A stretch of 64,000 bases of DNA from Stachybotrys elegans (taxonomy: Eukaryota; Ascomycota; Sordariomycetes; Hypocreales; Stachybotryaceae). Location: NCBI GenBank assembly GCA_020746835.1, contig JAGPNK010000013.1, forward strand, positions 744,001 to 808,000, read 5' to 3'. Of this stretch, positions 51,092 through 63,218 are shown in pieces. Below the pieces are notes generated by a model. The model saw only the letters and a program-made list of their open reading frames with translations. It ran no database searches and was not told the origin of the DNA. A program made the translations under genes and the position numbers. Positions within the stretch are counted from its first letter, which is position 1. The number at the start of each line of letters is the position of its first letter.

Positions 51092-52109
51092 AACCTCGGT
51101 CGGCTTCTACATGTCCCTCGACTACAAATATGCGGTTGAGTCGTTGATTCTCCAGCAAGGGAACGGCAAAAAGCGAGGATAACGGACTTCACTAGTTGGG
51201 ATATTTCGGCCTCGTCAACTACTGTACAGAGATTGTTCTACTATGGTAGAAATCCAATATTGTTCGGAGCATGACAGGCTTTATTAATACAAAATGTCAT
51301 TTATGGCTAATGAATACTTGACGCTCTTCCATATCAACGATATCACATATATACAGTAGAGTAAACCTGGTGTTTGCAAAACTGGGTAGTCGGTGTCGTC
51401 CCATAGCCGTGAACCACCAAAAAGTTTTGCTGCTTCATGCCGAAAACTTGATTGAAGCCGTTGCCCGTTGTCATGTCTACGTGGCGGAAGGGAGTATAAG
51501 CACCGATTTGATATAACTTCGGTTGCATGATACTCAGCAGGTAGGCTATGCCGGGAACCGGTAGGCAGAGGAGCAAAAAGAGACACTGTATCCGGAAAGG
51601 TACGCAAGATCCTGCCTTATGCTTGCCCGTGCTACAAACCAACACAGCCATGTGCCCAAAAGGAGATCGTCAGACTCAGCCGCTTCATCACCCTCCATCA
51701 GTCGGTCTCCATCAGTCGGTCTCCATCAGTCGGTCCACTTCTTTTGTACCAGACCAATGACCATCTCCATAATTAGCCGCGTGCAGTCCTTGTCGGCAGG
51801 TCTATTGGATCATCTTATGCAGCGTGAGTGGAGAAACAAGTCTGCCTGCATCCATCATTGGATGAACTGGCTGAGACAGCCTGCGGACTGGGCTTGCACC
51901 CGACATAGGTACCCAAGGGTGAGCACGTAGGCCACACAGCCTTGGTAACTATTGCTGACATTCAAATACAACCACCGCCCGGCTTGACACAGCTCGACTT
52001 TGCAAACTCTGCAACCCTCTATCCTCTTGTCCCGCCGCTACCCTCACTTGCTTGACGCGCTCTGGCTCTATTATCACCAGTCCTCCCTTGACTGGGGTCT
52101 GCTTCCACC
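51092..52109. other. Intergenic with a 14-bp tandem repeat
   Basis: Upstream region of the Clr5-ankyrin gene. Apart from the tandem repeat at 51693-51734, nothing recognisable. Confidence 0.55.
51693..51734 (+). repeat. Perfect tandem repeat, 14-bp unit x3
   Basis: CTCCATCAGTCGGT occurs three times without mismatch or spacer. Perfect identity suggests recent slippage; it is about 375 bp upstream of the Clr5-ankyrin start. Confidence 0.92.
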
Positions 52110-55100
52110 ATGGCAGAGCCGATGGGACAAGATGTTCCTCGAAAAATGAGCCTCAGTGATTGGAACGACCACAAAGACCTGATTTATCGTTGGTATGTCC
52201 GCGAAAAGCTCAAGGCAAAGGAAATCATCGCCGAGCTGGAGCACCTCGGGTTTCAAGTCGCGTATGTTCATCTGCCCTTAATCGTTGGCTGTATTTTGTA
52301 TGCGCACTAACACATTCTTCTTAGCCAGTGGGAGTTGAAACAGCGAATGTCGGCTTGGAATATGCGAAAGAACCTCTCCCGTGCCGAACAAAATTTCGTC
52401 GCCGCTCGAGAAGCCCAAGCACATCCTGGCAGCGGCAGAATCGATTACCAAATCGCGGGTCAATCTATACCCAGAAAAAGGATCCAGCGATTGAGTTACA
52501 CCGTGGGCAGGGGGACCACTCTGATGGCCGGAGGTGATTCACGTCAGTATTACACATACTAAATCATAAATAATCGCCTTTCTTACACGTTTTGTCTAGA
52601 GATCATCCGTCCTGAACCGTGCACTCCGTGGCTTCCTCACAATGTCCCGCCGGCTTCTTCAGCTCTGGGCATTGCATTGCCTTCAACTGATCTGACCATA
52701 TGCATGCCTACTTCTTCTTCCCTTCACGGCGAGCTCCACCAATGGGAGCCGTGGCCCAGTCTATTGCCTTGGGTTAAGTTCAGCCTGAATACTCAGCTGC
52801 TTAATTTGATCGAGTCGTCTCTGTTTCCCAGCCGCTCCACTAGACGGCTAGCACAGGGGAGCAGCCTCTCACAACTGTTAAACGTTCCCAACATGGATAT
52901 CACGAAATGGAACGTCCAACTTGCTCAAAGGCTGGATGCCTACATGCCCGAATCAAGGCAAGGGGAAAATTCCGACAGGGCCAAGTCGCTGATCAAAAGC
53001 TGGCCTGAACTGGACATGGAGACCCTAAAGCTATTGATGTTTCAACTGGCCAACAACTTCTGCACCACACGGGAGTCTCAACAGAACCTGATTCGGCTCA
53101 CCAAACAACTGGGCCTCAACAAGCAACCGATAATCAGAGCTCTGTTTCGCATAGCTACTGAAGACCTTGTTGTCGCAGCTGTACTCGATAAGCTATTCAT
53201 TGCAGCCTACGAAACACAATCGGCAGACTTGGTCTTGCTTTTGATCCAAGAAAACGTAAATTTTTGCATGGATCGGAGGAAGCGGTTCTCGAACTGCCCT
53301 TAGAACGTGTGTTTTGGAAGTCCGTAGTGCTGGGAGATCGAGCACTAGCAACAGCCATCCTTACCCTAGATACGCCGTCGGTCACTCAGTTCTTACTTTC
53401 GAAAGGCAACTATTATCTGCCGGAATTTTCAAGCATGGGCAATCATGAACATGCCACCTCCGTCGTTGCTAAGCTCTTATCGAAGGGTGTCATCCCCAAA
53501 TCCGACAAGGCATTAATCAAAGCACTGATGGCCGGAAATGCCACAGTCGCATTACTACTCCTTGAGGAAGGCGCACGCATGCAGCCGATGAACAACTATT
53601 ATCAGCCTATATCTCCTCGCGTGTTCATTGCAAGCTGGTCGAGGAGGATTTCTCTCACGGAGAGCGAAACCATGTGGACAGCCGTAATACGACAATGCTG
53701 TGGAAAACGAGGTTCTCATGATTGTATCCATGCCATTAATAATGAAGACGGTGGCAATGCTTTGGAGCAGCACATTCAGAAAGCAGATAAGCGCGCAATG
53801 CAGATGTGGGAGCTTCTATGGAAATTTGTTTCTGCGAAAAGATTCTCTCGACCGCCCGTTACAATCGACACACTAATCATCACAGCATACTATGGTTATG
53901 CGGAAACTTTCGAAAGGGTGTTAGATGATAATCCTCATTTGAACCTTAACCAAGCCAACCAGCGCGGGGTGTCGCCCTTGCTGGCTGCTGTCTTGGGAGG
54001 ACAGGAGGGCACATGCCGCCGCCTCGTGGAGCTTGGCGTCGATCCAAACTTCACGCCATGCTTCAACCCGAACCGCCTCAGTTCATACTCCGGAGTGGAG
54101 GCACTCCGAGCCCCCTCTGCACTTCAACTGGCATCTTGCTTTCCATCTACATCGCTTGTCAAGCTCCTCATAGAGCTTGGCGCCGATGTTAGCCAGGCAT
54201 GCGATGCCAAATCCATGGACATGTTCTTAGCCTGCATGGCCTATGATCGTGGTGACTGTCCTCTTTGTGTGAAATACGGCACGTCACCGACGTATCCTCA
54301 CCAGGGTGCATGTGCCACTTCCATCGGGACTGAAATTACGCCGCTCATATTGGCCATACACCAAGGAAATTGCGATGTTGCGAGGCTCCTTATACGGGCT
54401 GTTGCTCGAGTCAGCTACAATGACCTTTTCAAAGCCATAGAGCTCGGTGATTGCACCCTGGTAGAAGCAATTCTTGCCGACTCGAGAGACCACACAATGC
54501 TCAATCATGTGCACAACGACCAAACACCACTACAATTTGCCTTGATGCACAAGAGACTCCCAGTTTGCAAACTCCTTCTCGACCTCGAACCTCTTGCTTG
54601 GCATCAGAAGCATGATGAGCAGACGTTGTCAAGATTGCTTCGACTTGCGCTCAAGGGTGGTGATGCATCGGTAGTGCAAGCTCTTGTATTACAGGGCGTA
54701 CAGCTTCCCCACGATTGGCTTTTCGATGCCTTTCGCTTCTACAAAAAGGGCGACTTGTTACTCGCGCTGCAATATACCCCGAACGTGGAGTACTTACACG
54801 GACGGTCATCCGAGGGCAGAACCTTGCTAGAGTCGGCAATGCTTAACCACGACCCGGAGGTCGGTGGGCTAGCCCTCGAAATATTCCCTGACAGGTACGA
54901 CTCGGGCGCATTGCTTGCAGCTTGTTGTAAAAGATTCCAAGGGATGCCTTTTGTTGTTTCACAACCTCGCAATGAACTTCTCAAGGAACTTCTCAAGAGG
55001 CGCAAAGGAGCATCAGCAGTGCACCTGGAGCCCATTCTTGAGAATGGCGCTATTGCGTTGGCAGCATACTCTGGTGATATTTCTTTATTGAGGCTGCTTC

Positions 55101-56536
55101 TAATGATGCCCCAGTCGCAAGAACGAGCTGTGATTCCTGGACCAAAGTATAGGACCCAAAGTCTAGTCTGGGATGAAGCTTTTGGGGAAACACACGACAG
55201 TCTCGTAGCATCCCAGATTTCAAGGGATAAACTACCAGAATGGGATGAGTGGCACAGCCGTGACCGGTGGGAGGCCTGCACAGTATTTATTGCAGTTCTG
55301 GCAGGCAGTTGTAAATGTGTGAATGAGCTTCTGGTCAGAGGGTATCAACCAGACGATACGGCATTCGCGGCGGCTGCATACCATGAAAATGAACTGGCAG
55401 CCCTTCTTTTGAATCAGCTAGTACCGTTTCGTCACCAGATGTGCATGAGTCTGGAGAGATCGGATTTACTGTACACGCCCCTGCATGCTGCGGTTGTTGC
55501 TGAAAGTCTTGAGCTTGTTCAGCTGATCACGGAAAACGACGACATCACCGAGGACTACTTCGCATACTACAGAAAGGGACGCTGTGAGTCGGAACGTTTG
55601 TATAAGGGGAAATATACAGCTTTACAGCTCGCAATTCTCCTTGGCAATCCTGGCAACATGGCGCAACACCTTATAAGAAGTGGTGCGGATATCAATGCAG
55701 CTGCCCTTAACGAAAGAGGGACCACTCCTCTCCAAGCAGCAGCAAGAACAGGACAGCTTGAAATTGCTCGCGAATTACTGGTGCGAGGCGCAAATGTCAA
55801 CGCCCCACGGGCATTTCATGATGGATTTACCTGCCTTGAGGCAGCAGCAAGGTATGGCAGACTGGACATGGTTCAGTTACTTCTTCTTCGTGGTGCCCAA
55901 ATTGATGGAACGGGAAGAGTACAATATCTCCGTTCAATCAGACTCGCCGAGCAGAACGGGAATGCGGCTGTGGCAAAGCTTCTTCGCAAACAACGCTCAC
56001 TGGATGAGCAAGACGAAGTGTTGCTCCACCAAGTCCAGCACGACGTAAGTCCGCAGCTTGGGTTGGGGCGAAAGTTCCTACACCCTGATGAAGCATCCTG
56101 GGAAGACAGAAGAGCTGCAAGGCAGTTGGAAGTCAAGATGGAGAACGCAGGATATTTTGACGCCGAGCTGGAATTCTTGTCCGAAGAAGAGCTACGATTG
56201 CCTGCTACCTCGAGACATGAACGCCTTGCTGCTGTTTTGGCTGAACGGATGAAGAGAAACGAGTGGGGTTACGACTTTGATTTCGACGAGCTGATATCCC
56301 GCTACCTGATACCATCACCTGTTTTGCTACGGCTTCATCCTGACGCAAACGCAAAAGTGGTTACTTACCAGAATGAAGGAATCCAAATACCGACCGACGA
56401 ACAGACAGGATTTGATATCAGGGATGAGAGCGGTCTTCCTCGCGATAGGCCCAGCCTACAATTCCATCCAGCCTTTTGCGAACATGAAGACGTAGTAGAC
56501 TTTCATGAGTATATGTGTGTTGGTATTGAGCCCTAA
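52110..56536 (+). CDS. Clr5-domain ankyrin-repeat protein (possible frame break)
   Basis: Long protein of about 1410-1430 residues. Exons 52110-52261 and 52325-52533 encode an N-terminal Clr5 domain (DWNDHKDLIYRWYV, then after the intron QWELKQRMSAWNMRKN), a helical, probably DNA-binding module of fungal proteins. From 52600 a linker and helical region run to about 53250, followed by many ankyrin repeats to about 55990 (for example NQRGVSPLLAAVLGGQEGT, GTTPLQAAARTGQLEIAREL, GFTCLEAAARYGRLDMVQLL) and an acidic C-terminus. The frame changes near 53256-53265, at a run of five T: either one T is missing, or a 65-nt intron (53256-53320, AAG acceptor) restores frame. The frame after the T run reads like coding sequence, which favours an indel. 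Clr5-ankyrin proteins are expanded in sordariomycetes; function unknown. Confidence 0.82.
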
Positions 56537-58299
56537 AGAGGGAGGTGGTCTCATTGATGGATATGCTCTATCGATGACACAATTTCGCAGACATAGAGGG
56601 GATCTGAATGGACGGAACTTCAGCAGGTATCATTACCAATGTGGCCCCGGTCATTTGTTGGTTGGGACTTGATCGACGATGTGGTGAGCATGACGTTTAG
56701 TAGTCGTTCAGACCGGAAATATCAGGGCATGGGAAGAATTGGGCCACAGTTCTGATGCAAAAGTGGGATGGTGCTGTTCAAGATAGGGGTTGCGGCATTT
56801 CATATCAATGTCATAGTGGACGCCTGATGCTTCTTGGAATGCGGCAAGCTGTCGCAGGATCGCAATTTTCAGCTCAGATGATTTTACTTTAGTTGCAAGT
56901 GTTGGAATCTGTTGAATAAAATTTCCCCCACAGAAATAAGTTGCTGATTATACTTCTAAGTCATGATATCCCTTGCCTGAGCCTTCGGATTTCGTTGCTG
57001 CCTCAGTACCAGCTAGGTCGTGAGAATTTTCACATGATAGACGTAGCGGGATGGTCAAAGCCTGTTCTTGAAGCACCTCTCAACCAGGAGTCTAGGTCAT
57101 CCAAGAGCAGCTTCTAAGTCGATGTCCCATTCACTATATTGATGTTCGGGTGTTAGGAGTACAGGAAGAAACACTCAGCTTAACAATACCCAAAGATCTG
57201 CTCCCTGGTGTCTTGGATCAAGCCACCGGTTTTCGTTAAGGCCTATCTTTATACAGTACAGTCCTGAATACAGAAGCGAGAAAACAAGTGTTACAAAACC
57301 GTTGGGTATGTGCAGCCGACAGTTATATGCGCTCTCTTGATCTTCTTTAAAGACAAAATTATCGCATTCGCTAGTATAACCAGGCGCTTCAAAATGGTCT
57401 TTGAAAATCAATGCGTTGTAGGCGTATAGAGGAAGACCTCCTCAAAGTCACTCGTCTCTACTTCATGGGGCACGGGATTGGGAAATCCCGCAAAGTTACT
57501 GATCTTCACAAATTGGGATACAGGATGATGCATCAAGAACTCCCACATCACAAGGCAGCAAAGCATGGAGAGTGGTTGCATAGCAAATAACTGCTCCAAT
57601 CAATGGTTTAGTCGCATCTGGGTATCCAGGAGTGCTTGCTCGTCAAACCAACCGTCTTCAGGTTGAACGACCAGGACTGCTTTGCCCAACGTCTCTCCAC
57701 CCGCCACCGATGCAAGGAAAACGGAGGAGAGCATGATGTCGCACGGGATTTTGTGGACAGCTTTGCAGCACCGTTCGGCATTTTCTCAAAAGACTGACTT
57801 GATCCAAGTCGGTGTGATCTGACGAAAACCCCCGTGGGAAGAAAAGGGCCCGGCCCTGATTGCTCTGAAGTCACCTTGCCCAGTAAGGGAATGCCCCCCT
57901 TCCGGTCATAGCATGTACTCAGATATCCATGTTGCCCGAGCTTATGGACCCGACAATTGCCAAAATTATTCCGGCAGCCAAGCATGAGCTGAAATGCCGA
58001 GACATGGGAGATGTCGTAAAACCAGAATTACCGATCAAAAGATTGACGACTTTGGTTGCCGTCCTTGTGGCAGTCTGGCCTTTGAGTCAAGGGTAGCTAA
58101 ATGGACAGTGACGGGATGACAAGAGTGCGGGCGCTAATGTAGGTGCGGACAAGGGCCTCCTTGTCCGCACGCCAAGCCATTTTAAGACACCATGTACGCG
58201 CTGCATGAGAGCATCAATAAGGGTCCTTCAAAGGCAGTTTATTAATCGTATTTCTTACCGAAAATTTGGTGCTTTGAAATCAAGCTGGTTTAATCGAAC
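56537..58299. other. Intergenic, possibly decayed sequence
   Basis: Minus-strand ORFs at 57175-57411, 57408-57599 and 57608-57985 lie end to end and could be pieces of one degraded gene, but I recognise no domain in any of them. Otherwise no gene seen. Confidence 0.4.
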
Positions 58300-58309
58300 A
58301 TATATATAT
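58300..58309 (+). promoter_or_regulatory. TATA-like box of the MFS drug transporter gene
   Basis: CATATATATATT lies about 215 bases before the start codon and is followed by a C/T-rich leader. The leader is longer than usual, so the box is tentative. Confidence 0.4.
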
Positions 58310-58524
58310 TCCCCGGCTGTCTCCTTGACGTGGTACTATTCTCTCAGCTCAATATCGTCTTCTAGTCCGCTTCCAGCCCAAACCTTTCAGCATCGAAGCC
58401 CCAACTTCAAGAGTCCAACTTCAAGAGTGACGCCACCTACTTTAATTTCGAACATTCTGTACCTCCCAGTCACGTCAGACTGGCTACTTCTACGACCACT
58501 TGCTATCATACACCGTCCTCAGCC

Positions 58525-60309
58525 ATGATCGAACTCATCAGAGAGGCGCCATTGGGCCAGGCAATCCGATTCCTTTCCGGCAAGCGGCTGTTGAAGTACC
58601 CCGAAGAAGAGTCCGGTTTCCAACTGCCTCCTCAGATCTTATCGCAGCTCGAAAAGAACGAGCCGTCTCAAGACGATGTCCCAACCACATCCGACGACGA
58701 TGCCTTGGGCTCGGATAAGAGCAACCAGCGTGCTGGAGGAACCCTCCCCTCTACCTCAGAGGATCTCGCGACCCTGCAGGTTGTGATGTCACGGGGCCAT
58801 GCTCAGCGTGCCTCATTTACAAATGAGCGGATGAGAGAAGAGGCGGAGATTGACATCGAGCGCAGTCGATCTATCCCTATTGTTCCCCAAAAGACCGCCG
58901 ATGGCATCGCTCTCGTCGACTGGTACACCACAGATGATCCCGCCAACCCACAGAACTGGTCTCCCTCTAAGAAGGCATTCGTCGTTTTCATACTCTGCTT
59001 CTATACCTCGACCGTTTACTGTGCAGGCCCAATATACACTACGGCTGTGGAAGGTATCGTGGATCGATTCGGGGTCAGTCACGTCGCCGCGGCCGTTGGC
59101 TTGTCGCTCTACGTCCTCGCATACGGCGTTGGGGATCTCTTATTCTCTCCCTTGACAGAAATACCAATCATCGGCCGAAATCCAATCTACTATCTCACTT
59201 TCATTGTGTTCTGGGCCCTATCCTTTGCCCCCCCATTCGTCGACAGTTTCGGTGGACTCCTGGCCCTCCGATTCTGGATGGGATTCTTTGGCAGCCCGGC
59301 TCTGGCCAATGGCGGTGCCACGATAGGCGACATGTACTCGTTGATCTACATTCCTTTCGGACTCTGCTGGTGGGTGTACTCCGCATGGACAGGGCCTGCC
59401 TTTGGGCTCCTCTTTGGAGGCTTCTCAGTCATGGCTGAGGGTTGGAGGCTGCCCATGTGGGAAATCGTGTGGATCTCCTCCCTCGTCTTAACTTGTATGC
59501 TATGCCTCATGCCAGAGACTTCGGCAGCGACCATCTTACTGCGGAGGGCAGGCCGGCTGCGGAGATTGACTGGTGACTCGAGGTTGCAGTCCCAGAGCGA
59601 GATTGACCAGAGACACCTATCAGCTTCGGAAATTCTATTCTCGTCTCTAGTTCGACCCATGGAAATCATGCTCAAGGACCCTTCGATATTTTTCGTCAAC
59701 CTCTATACCGGCTATTTCTACGGTGTGTTCTACACCTTCTTCGAGGTGTTCCCTCTGGTTTTCCCTCCGTTCTACGGCTTCAACCTGGGGCAGACTGGCC
59801 TTGCCTTTTTCTCAACCCAGGTTGGCGTGACTATTGCCATTGCCGGCTATTTCGCCTATCTGCACTGGTACATGGTCCCTGACAATCTCCGCAACGGCTT
59901 CCGAGAACAAGAGCACCGACTTGTGCCCGCCATTTTCGGCTCTGTTCTTCTTCCTATTGGGCTCTTCATCTTCGCCTGGACCGCGAATCCGAGTGTGCAC
60001 TGGATTGCACCACTTATTGGAGTCGTGGTTTTTGTCATTGGCCATTTCTGTGTGATGCAGTCGCTCTTCATATACTTGCCCTTCGCGTACCCCCAATATA
60101 CTGCTTCTCTTTTCGCGGGAAACAGTATTTGGCGTTCGTGCATAGCTGCTGGAGCGGTGGTGTTTGCAAGGCCGCTCTTCATCAATCTGGGTGTTGACCG
60201 AGGCGTGTCGCTTCTTGGAGGCGTAAGCGTCTTTGGAATCTTGGGAACAGTTGCCATCTATGCCTTTGGCAAGAAGCTCCGAGCCAGGTCCAAATTTGCG
60301 CAGAGCTAA
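58525..60309 (+). CDS. MFS multidrug transporter (DHA1, FLR1/MDR1-like)
   Basis: Intronless gene, 594 residues, twelve membrane segments. A long cytosolic N-terminus (about 150 residues, acidic/Ser-rich, starting MIELIREAPLGQ as in FLR1-type carriers) leads to DPANPQNWSPSKKAFVVF, the family mark before helix 1. Helix 5 carries the antiporter-type GPAFGLLFGGFSVMAEGWRLPMW, and the central loop is basic. Proton-driven efflux of drugs or secondary metabolites at the plasma membrane is the family role. It is followed on the same strand by a Zn2Cys6 regulator (61 kb), which could control it, and then by a dehydrogenase on the other strand. Any link with the PKS region 45 kb away is unlikely. Confidence 0.94.
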   Translation: MIELIREAPLGQAIRFLSGKRLLKYPEEESGFQLPPQILSQLEKNEPSQDDVPTTSDDDALGSDKSNQRAGGTLPSTSEDLATLQVVMSRGHAQRASFTNERMREEAEIDIERSRSIPIVPQKTADGIALVDWYTTDDPANPQNWSPSKKAFVVFILCFYTSTVYCAGPIYTTAVEGIVDRFGVSHVAAAVGLSLYVLAYGVGDLLFSPLTEIPIIGRNPIYYLTFIVFWALSFAPPFVDSFGGLLALRFWMGFFGSPALANGGATIGDMYSLIYIPFGLCWWVYSAWTGPAFGLLFGGFSVMAEGWRLPMWEIVWISSLVLTCMLCLMPETSAATILLRRAGRLRRLTGDSRLQSQSEIDQRHLSASEILFSSLVRPMEIMLKDPSIFFVNLYTGYFYGVFYTFFEVFPLVFPPFYGFNLGQTGLAFFSTQVGVTIAIAGYFAYLHWYMVPDNLRNGFREQEHRLVPAIFGSVLLPIGLFIFAWTANPSVHWIAPLIGVVVFVIGHFCVMQSLFIYLPFAYPQYTASLFAGNSIWRSCIAAGAVVFARPLFINLGVDRGVSLLGGVSVFGILGTVAIYAFGKKLRARSKFAQS

Positions 60310-60985
60310 GCAGCGAGATGATCAGTTGGTGTTGAGTTTTTTTTAGATTGGCTGCCTCGACAGTCGTTAAGAGTGGAGAAAACAGCACCAAGAGCGCTGC
60401 TGACGGTTGAGGCTCAGTTGGCCTTTGTTTTGTCTGTACCCATCTTGACTTTCGGTGATGTTTCGTTGGCTGGTTCTATTGGGATTCAAGTTGCTAGATT
60501 ATTAGATTTCTGCTCTCTTAGAAATTTATGAAAGATTTTGGGCGTCACTTTAATTGTGCTATGCCCTGTGTTGTCCCCAAAATGGTCTCATGCCTTGTGC
60601 TTGATAAGTACCTCCAACTCCAAACAATGACCGCCTATGATGCTGAACGGACGTAGGAGTGTGGATGGAGTCTGCTCAGACTTGCGCAATTGCGCACCAA
60701 GCGTGGAGCTAAGAGCTAAGTGGATAGGCTGTACTTGTTTGGGATTAAGGTGCGGACGAGGGTGAATCCTGGTCCGCATTCCAATGCAACTCTACCGATT
60801 ATTAATCTTCCAAATCCTTCTCTTCTTCACTGCCGAAGGGCATCGACAAGATCTCGTCACATCAACGGCAAAGGGCGTGTAGAAAGCACTGAAGGCCATC
60901 ATCTCAACCCGCCGCTCTTCTTTCAAGTGGAGGTGAGCATACAGACAGTTTCTTCCTTGTACAAACCTGCACAAAGCTAGTGTCC
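60310..60985. other. Intergenic between transporter and regulator
   Basis: 3' flank of the transporter and promoter of the Zn2Cys6 gene. A G/C-mixed stretch around 60.75 kb (TGCGGACGAGGG) resembles one at 58.15 kb upstream of the transporter (TGCGGACAAGGG), perhaps a shared regulatory site. No gene seen. Confidence 0.4.
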
Positions 60986-62683
60986 ATGGGTGCCATGAAT
61001 GCGTGCAGCTTGTGCAAACGGGGGAAGCGGAAGTGTAACAGAGGACGACCTTCATGTGCAAACTGTTCTCGGTAAGTTTCCCTGATGCTCGAAACAGTCG
61101 GCTGCTAATAAGATCCTCTAACTAGGTTGGGAAAAACCTGCACATACTCGGAAGACTCCTTGGTCAACCCCGCCCCTGATGACTCTTGGCAGCCAAGGTC
61201 ACATGCGGACAGTATGAGAAGCGTGGGAGTTGCTTCTATCAATACGTTTCTTGGATTTGGCTCCATGGATCCTGCATCTATCCAACAGTCCACAGGAGAC
61301 TTGGTACTGAAAATCTTCGGATCATGGCGCAATGTGCTCGATGTCTCCACGTCATTCTTTACAGGGACCCATCAACGACTATCTGCCATCTCCAAGCTAA
61401 GGTTCCTCGGTGAACTGCAGTCCATCACCGCAACACCAAAGGCGGATTTTGCAGCATTGTGTCTGGCCATTCTCTTGATAGAGCAGAGGCCGGAGACCAA
61501 AGCAACTGATATGCTATCGAGCTTCTACTTTCACGTCAAAGCCTTGATCAACCTGATCGAGACAGTGAGCGGCCCATCGCTCAACCTCTTGCACGGCAGA
61601 AGTCTCATGATTTTTTACGAACTTGGACATGGCCTCCACACGGCAGCATACATATCAATTGGAGCTTGCGCACGGTCGGCGCGTGCTCTGGGGCTTGATC
61701 GAAAGCCATGGCGCTTAACTGACAGCTCATGGGACAAACTGGCAAGGGAAGAGGAAAAGAGGCTATGGTGGGCCATTGTCATCATGGACAGGTTTGTTGC
61801 TATGTGCAATAGAGATGACGTGCTTGTCACAAAAGATCCCGGCCCTAAGGATTCGCTGCCCATTGAAGATTTGCTGTGGTCCGAAGGCTCTACTGCCGCT
61901 CAGATTGAACCATATATCAACAATCCGCCGTTACTAGATACGTCTTTTAACATCGCTGTGGGACAAATGGCACGGGAGTGTCAGGTTTCACACCTCGTCG
62001 GCCGAGTCGTCCAACTCGTATACGCACCGACCACAGATATCAAGTTCAATACGGAAACAGCACGTCAGCTGGAACATACTCTGAAGGCATACCTTCCTCT
62101 TCTCTCTGCTGAAGAGCTGAGCATTGGAGAGTACTGTGGAGCGTTCGGGATGTGTAACAGGTTTGCATGAATCGACCCTCCTTATACAAGCTGTATTAAC
62201 AGTTACGATTACAGTGCACTCTTCATTCTTTATGAATTTATGATGAGCCCAAATGTGGCGATGACAACTTCCTCAGAGGAAATCATGCAGTCGATAGAAC
62301 ACGTGGCCGCCACGGGAGTTGCGTTCGCCGAATCGTCCTATCATGCCCGGCACGAGCACTACCCCCCAGAGGTATACTCTCCATACTTGCCGTATTCGTT
62401 ATGCCAGTCAGCAGCGGTCCAGCATCGACTCTGGAGACAGACAGGCCACATGTCCTACAAACATAACTTCTATTCTGTGAAACGCATTATCCAACAATTC
62501 ACCAAAAGATGGAAGGTAGCTTGTAAGTAAACCCCACTGTCCCCCAGCCACAATGGATAGAAAGTCCTTAATTGAAAGTTGCTAGGGCAATATCTCGATG
62601 TTATCGAAGCATTGGAAGAAAGCGGCTCTCCTTTTGCCCCGTTGCAGACGTTAGTAGTCCCTCCACGGAATCTGAATATATGA
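60986..62683 (+). CDS. Zn2Cys6 transcription factor with fungal-specific domain
   Basis: Complete regulator of 508 residues; exons 60986-61071, 61126-62160, 62215-62522 and 62586-62683. The zinc cluster begins at residue 7 (CSLCKRGKRKC, then CANCSR; the intron splits SR|LGKTC), so the start is secure, though Met4 is possible. The middle homology region (Fungal_trans) is clear around ACARSARALGLDRKP and KRLWWAIVIMDRFVAM near residue 240. The final two small exons complete a helical C-terminus; without splicing the frame stops early. It is nuclear and sequence-specific. Immediate neighbours are a drug-efflux carrier and a dehydrogenase, plausible targets by position. Confidence 0.92.
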
Positions 62684-63218
62684 ACTGCAAGAGTATGAAT
62701 GGCTATCCCACATTGACAGCTCTATACCAAACTAGCTTGGTGAATTCGTCACTACCTGAGAATATTTAGTGTCATTTTAAATGCAGGAACATTTTACTAT
62801 ACAACTGGTCTCTCACTCCTCAGTGGTGGCCCTGGCTCGTGACGGCGCTGCCTAGCATTTGTGGTCTCTGCGAGTCAGCTACTATGTAGACTTGATGATG
62901 GCCTGATTATCTTGCTTTGGTCAGTAGGGCGTTAGGCATCACGCCTATTATTAGTTTCATCGGGTTAACTTTGAAGTAGATTGCGTAGCGGGCGAGAGCA
63001 CATTATGAAAGGGTACCTCTTACTCATGGCATTCGACCTCATCGCGTTTCAGCCGCTTAGTTAAAGGATAGCGAATCATCACTTACAGGAAAGAGCCGGG
63101 AAGCGCTCTGGGCTGTCAGGTTAAGTGGCAATAAAAGCGCTGTCCATATTGTTGCCTTGAAAGAGCCTTGGAAGACCTTGCTATGAACTATCGTGGGACT
63201 ACATGTGAGTTTAAGTCA
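62684..63218. other. Intergenic between convergent genes
   Basis: 3' flanks of the regulator and the dehydrogenase. No gene or repeat recognised. Confidence 0.55.

Noticed and set aside
53256..53303. 48-nt intron with CCCTTAG acceptor in the Clr5-ankyrin gene
   Set aside because: Size is typical, but the resulting frame hits a stop within eight codons, so it does not rescue the gene.
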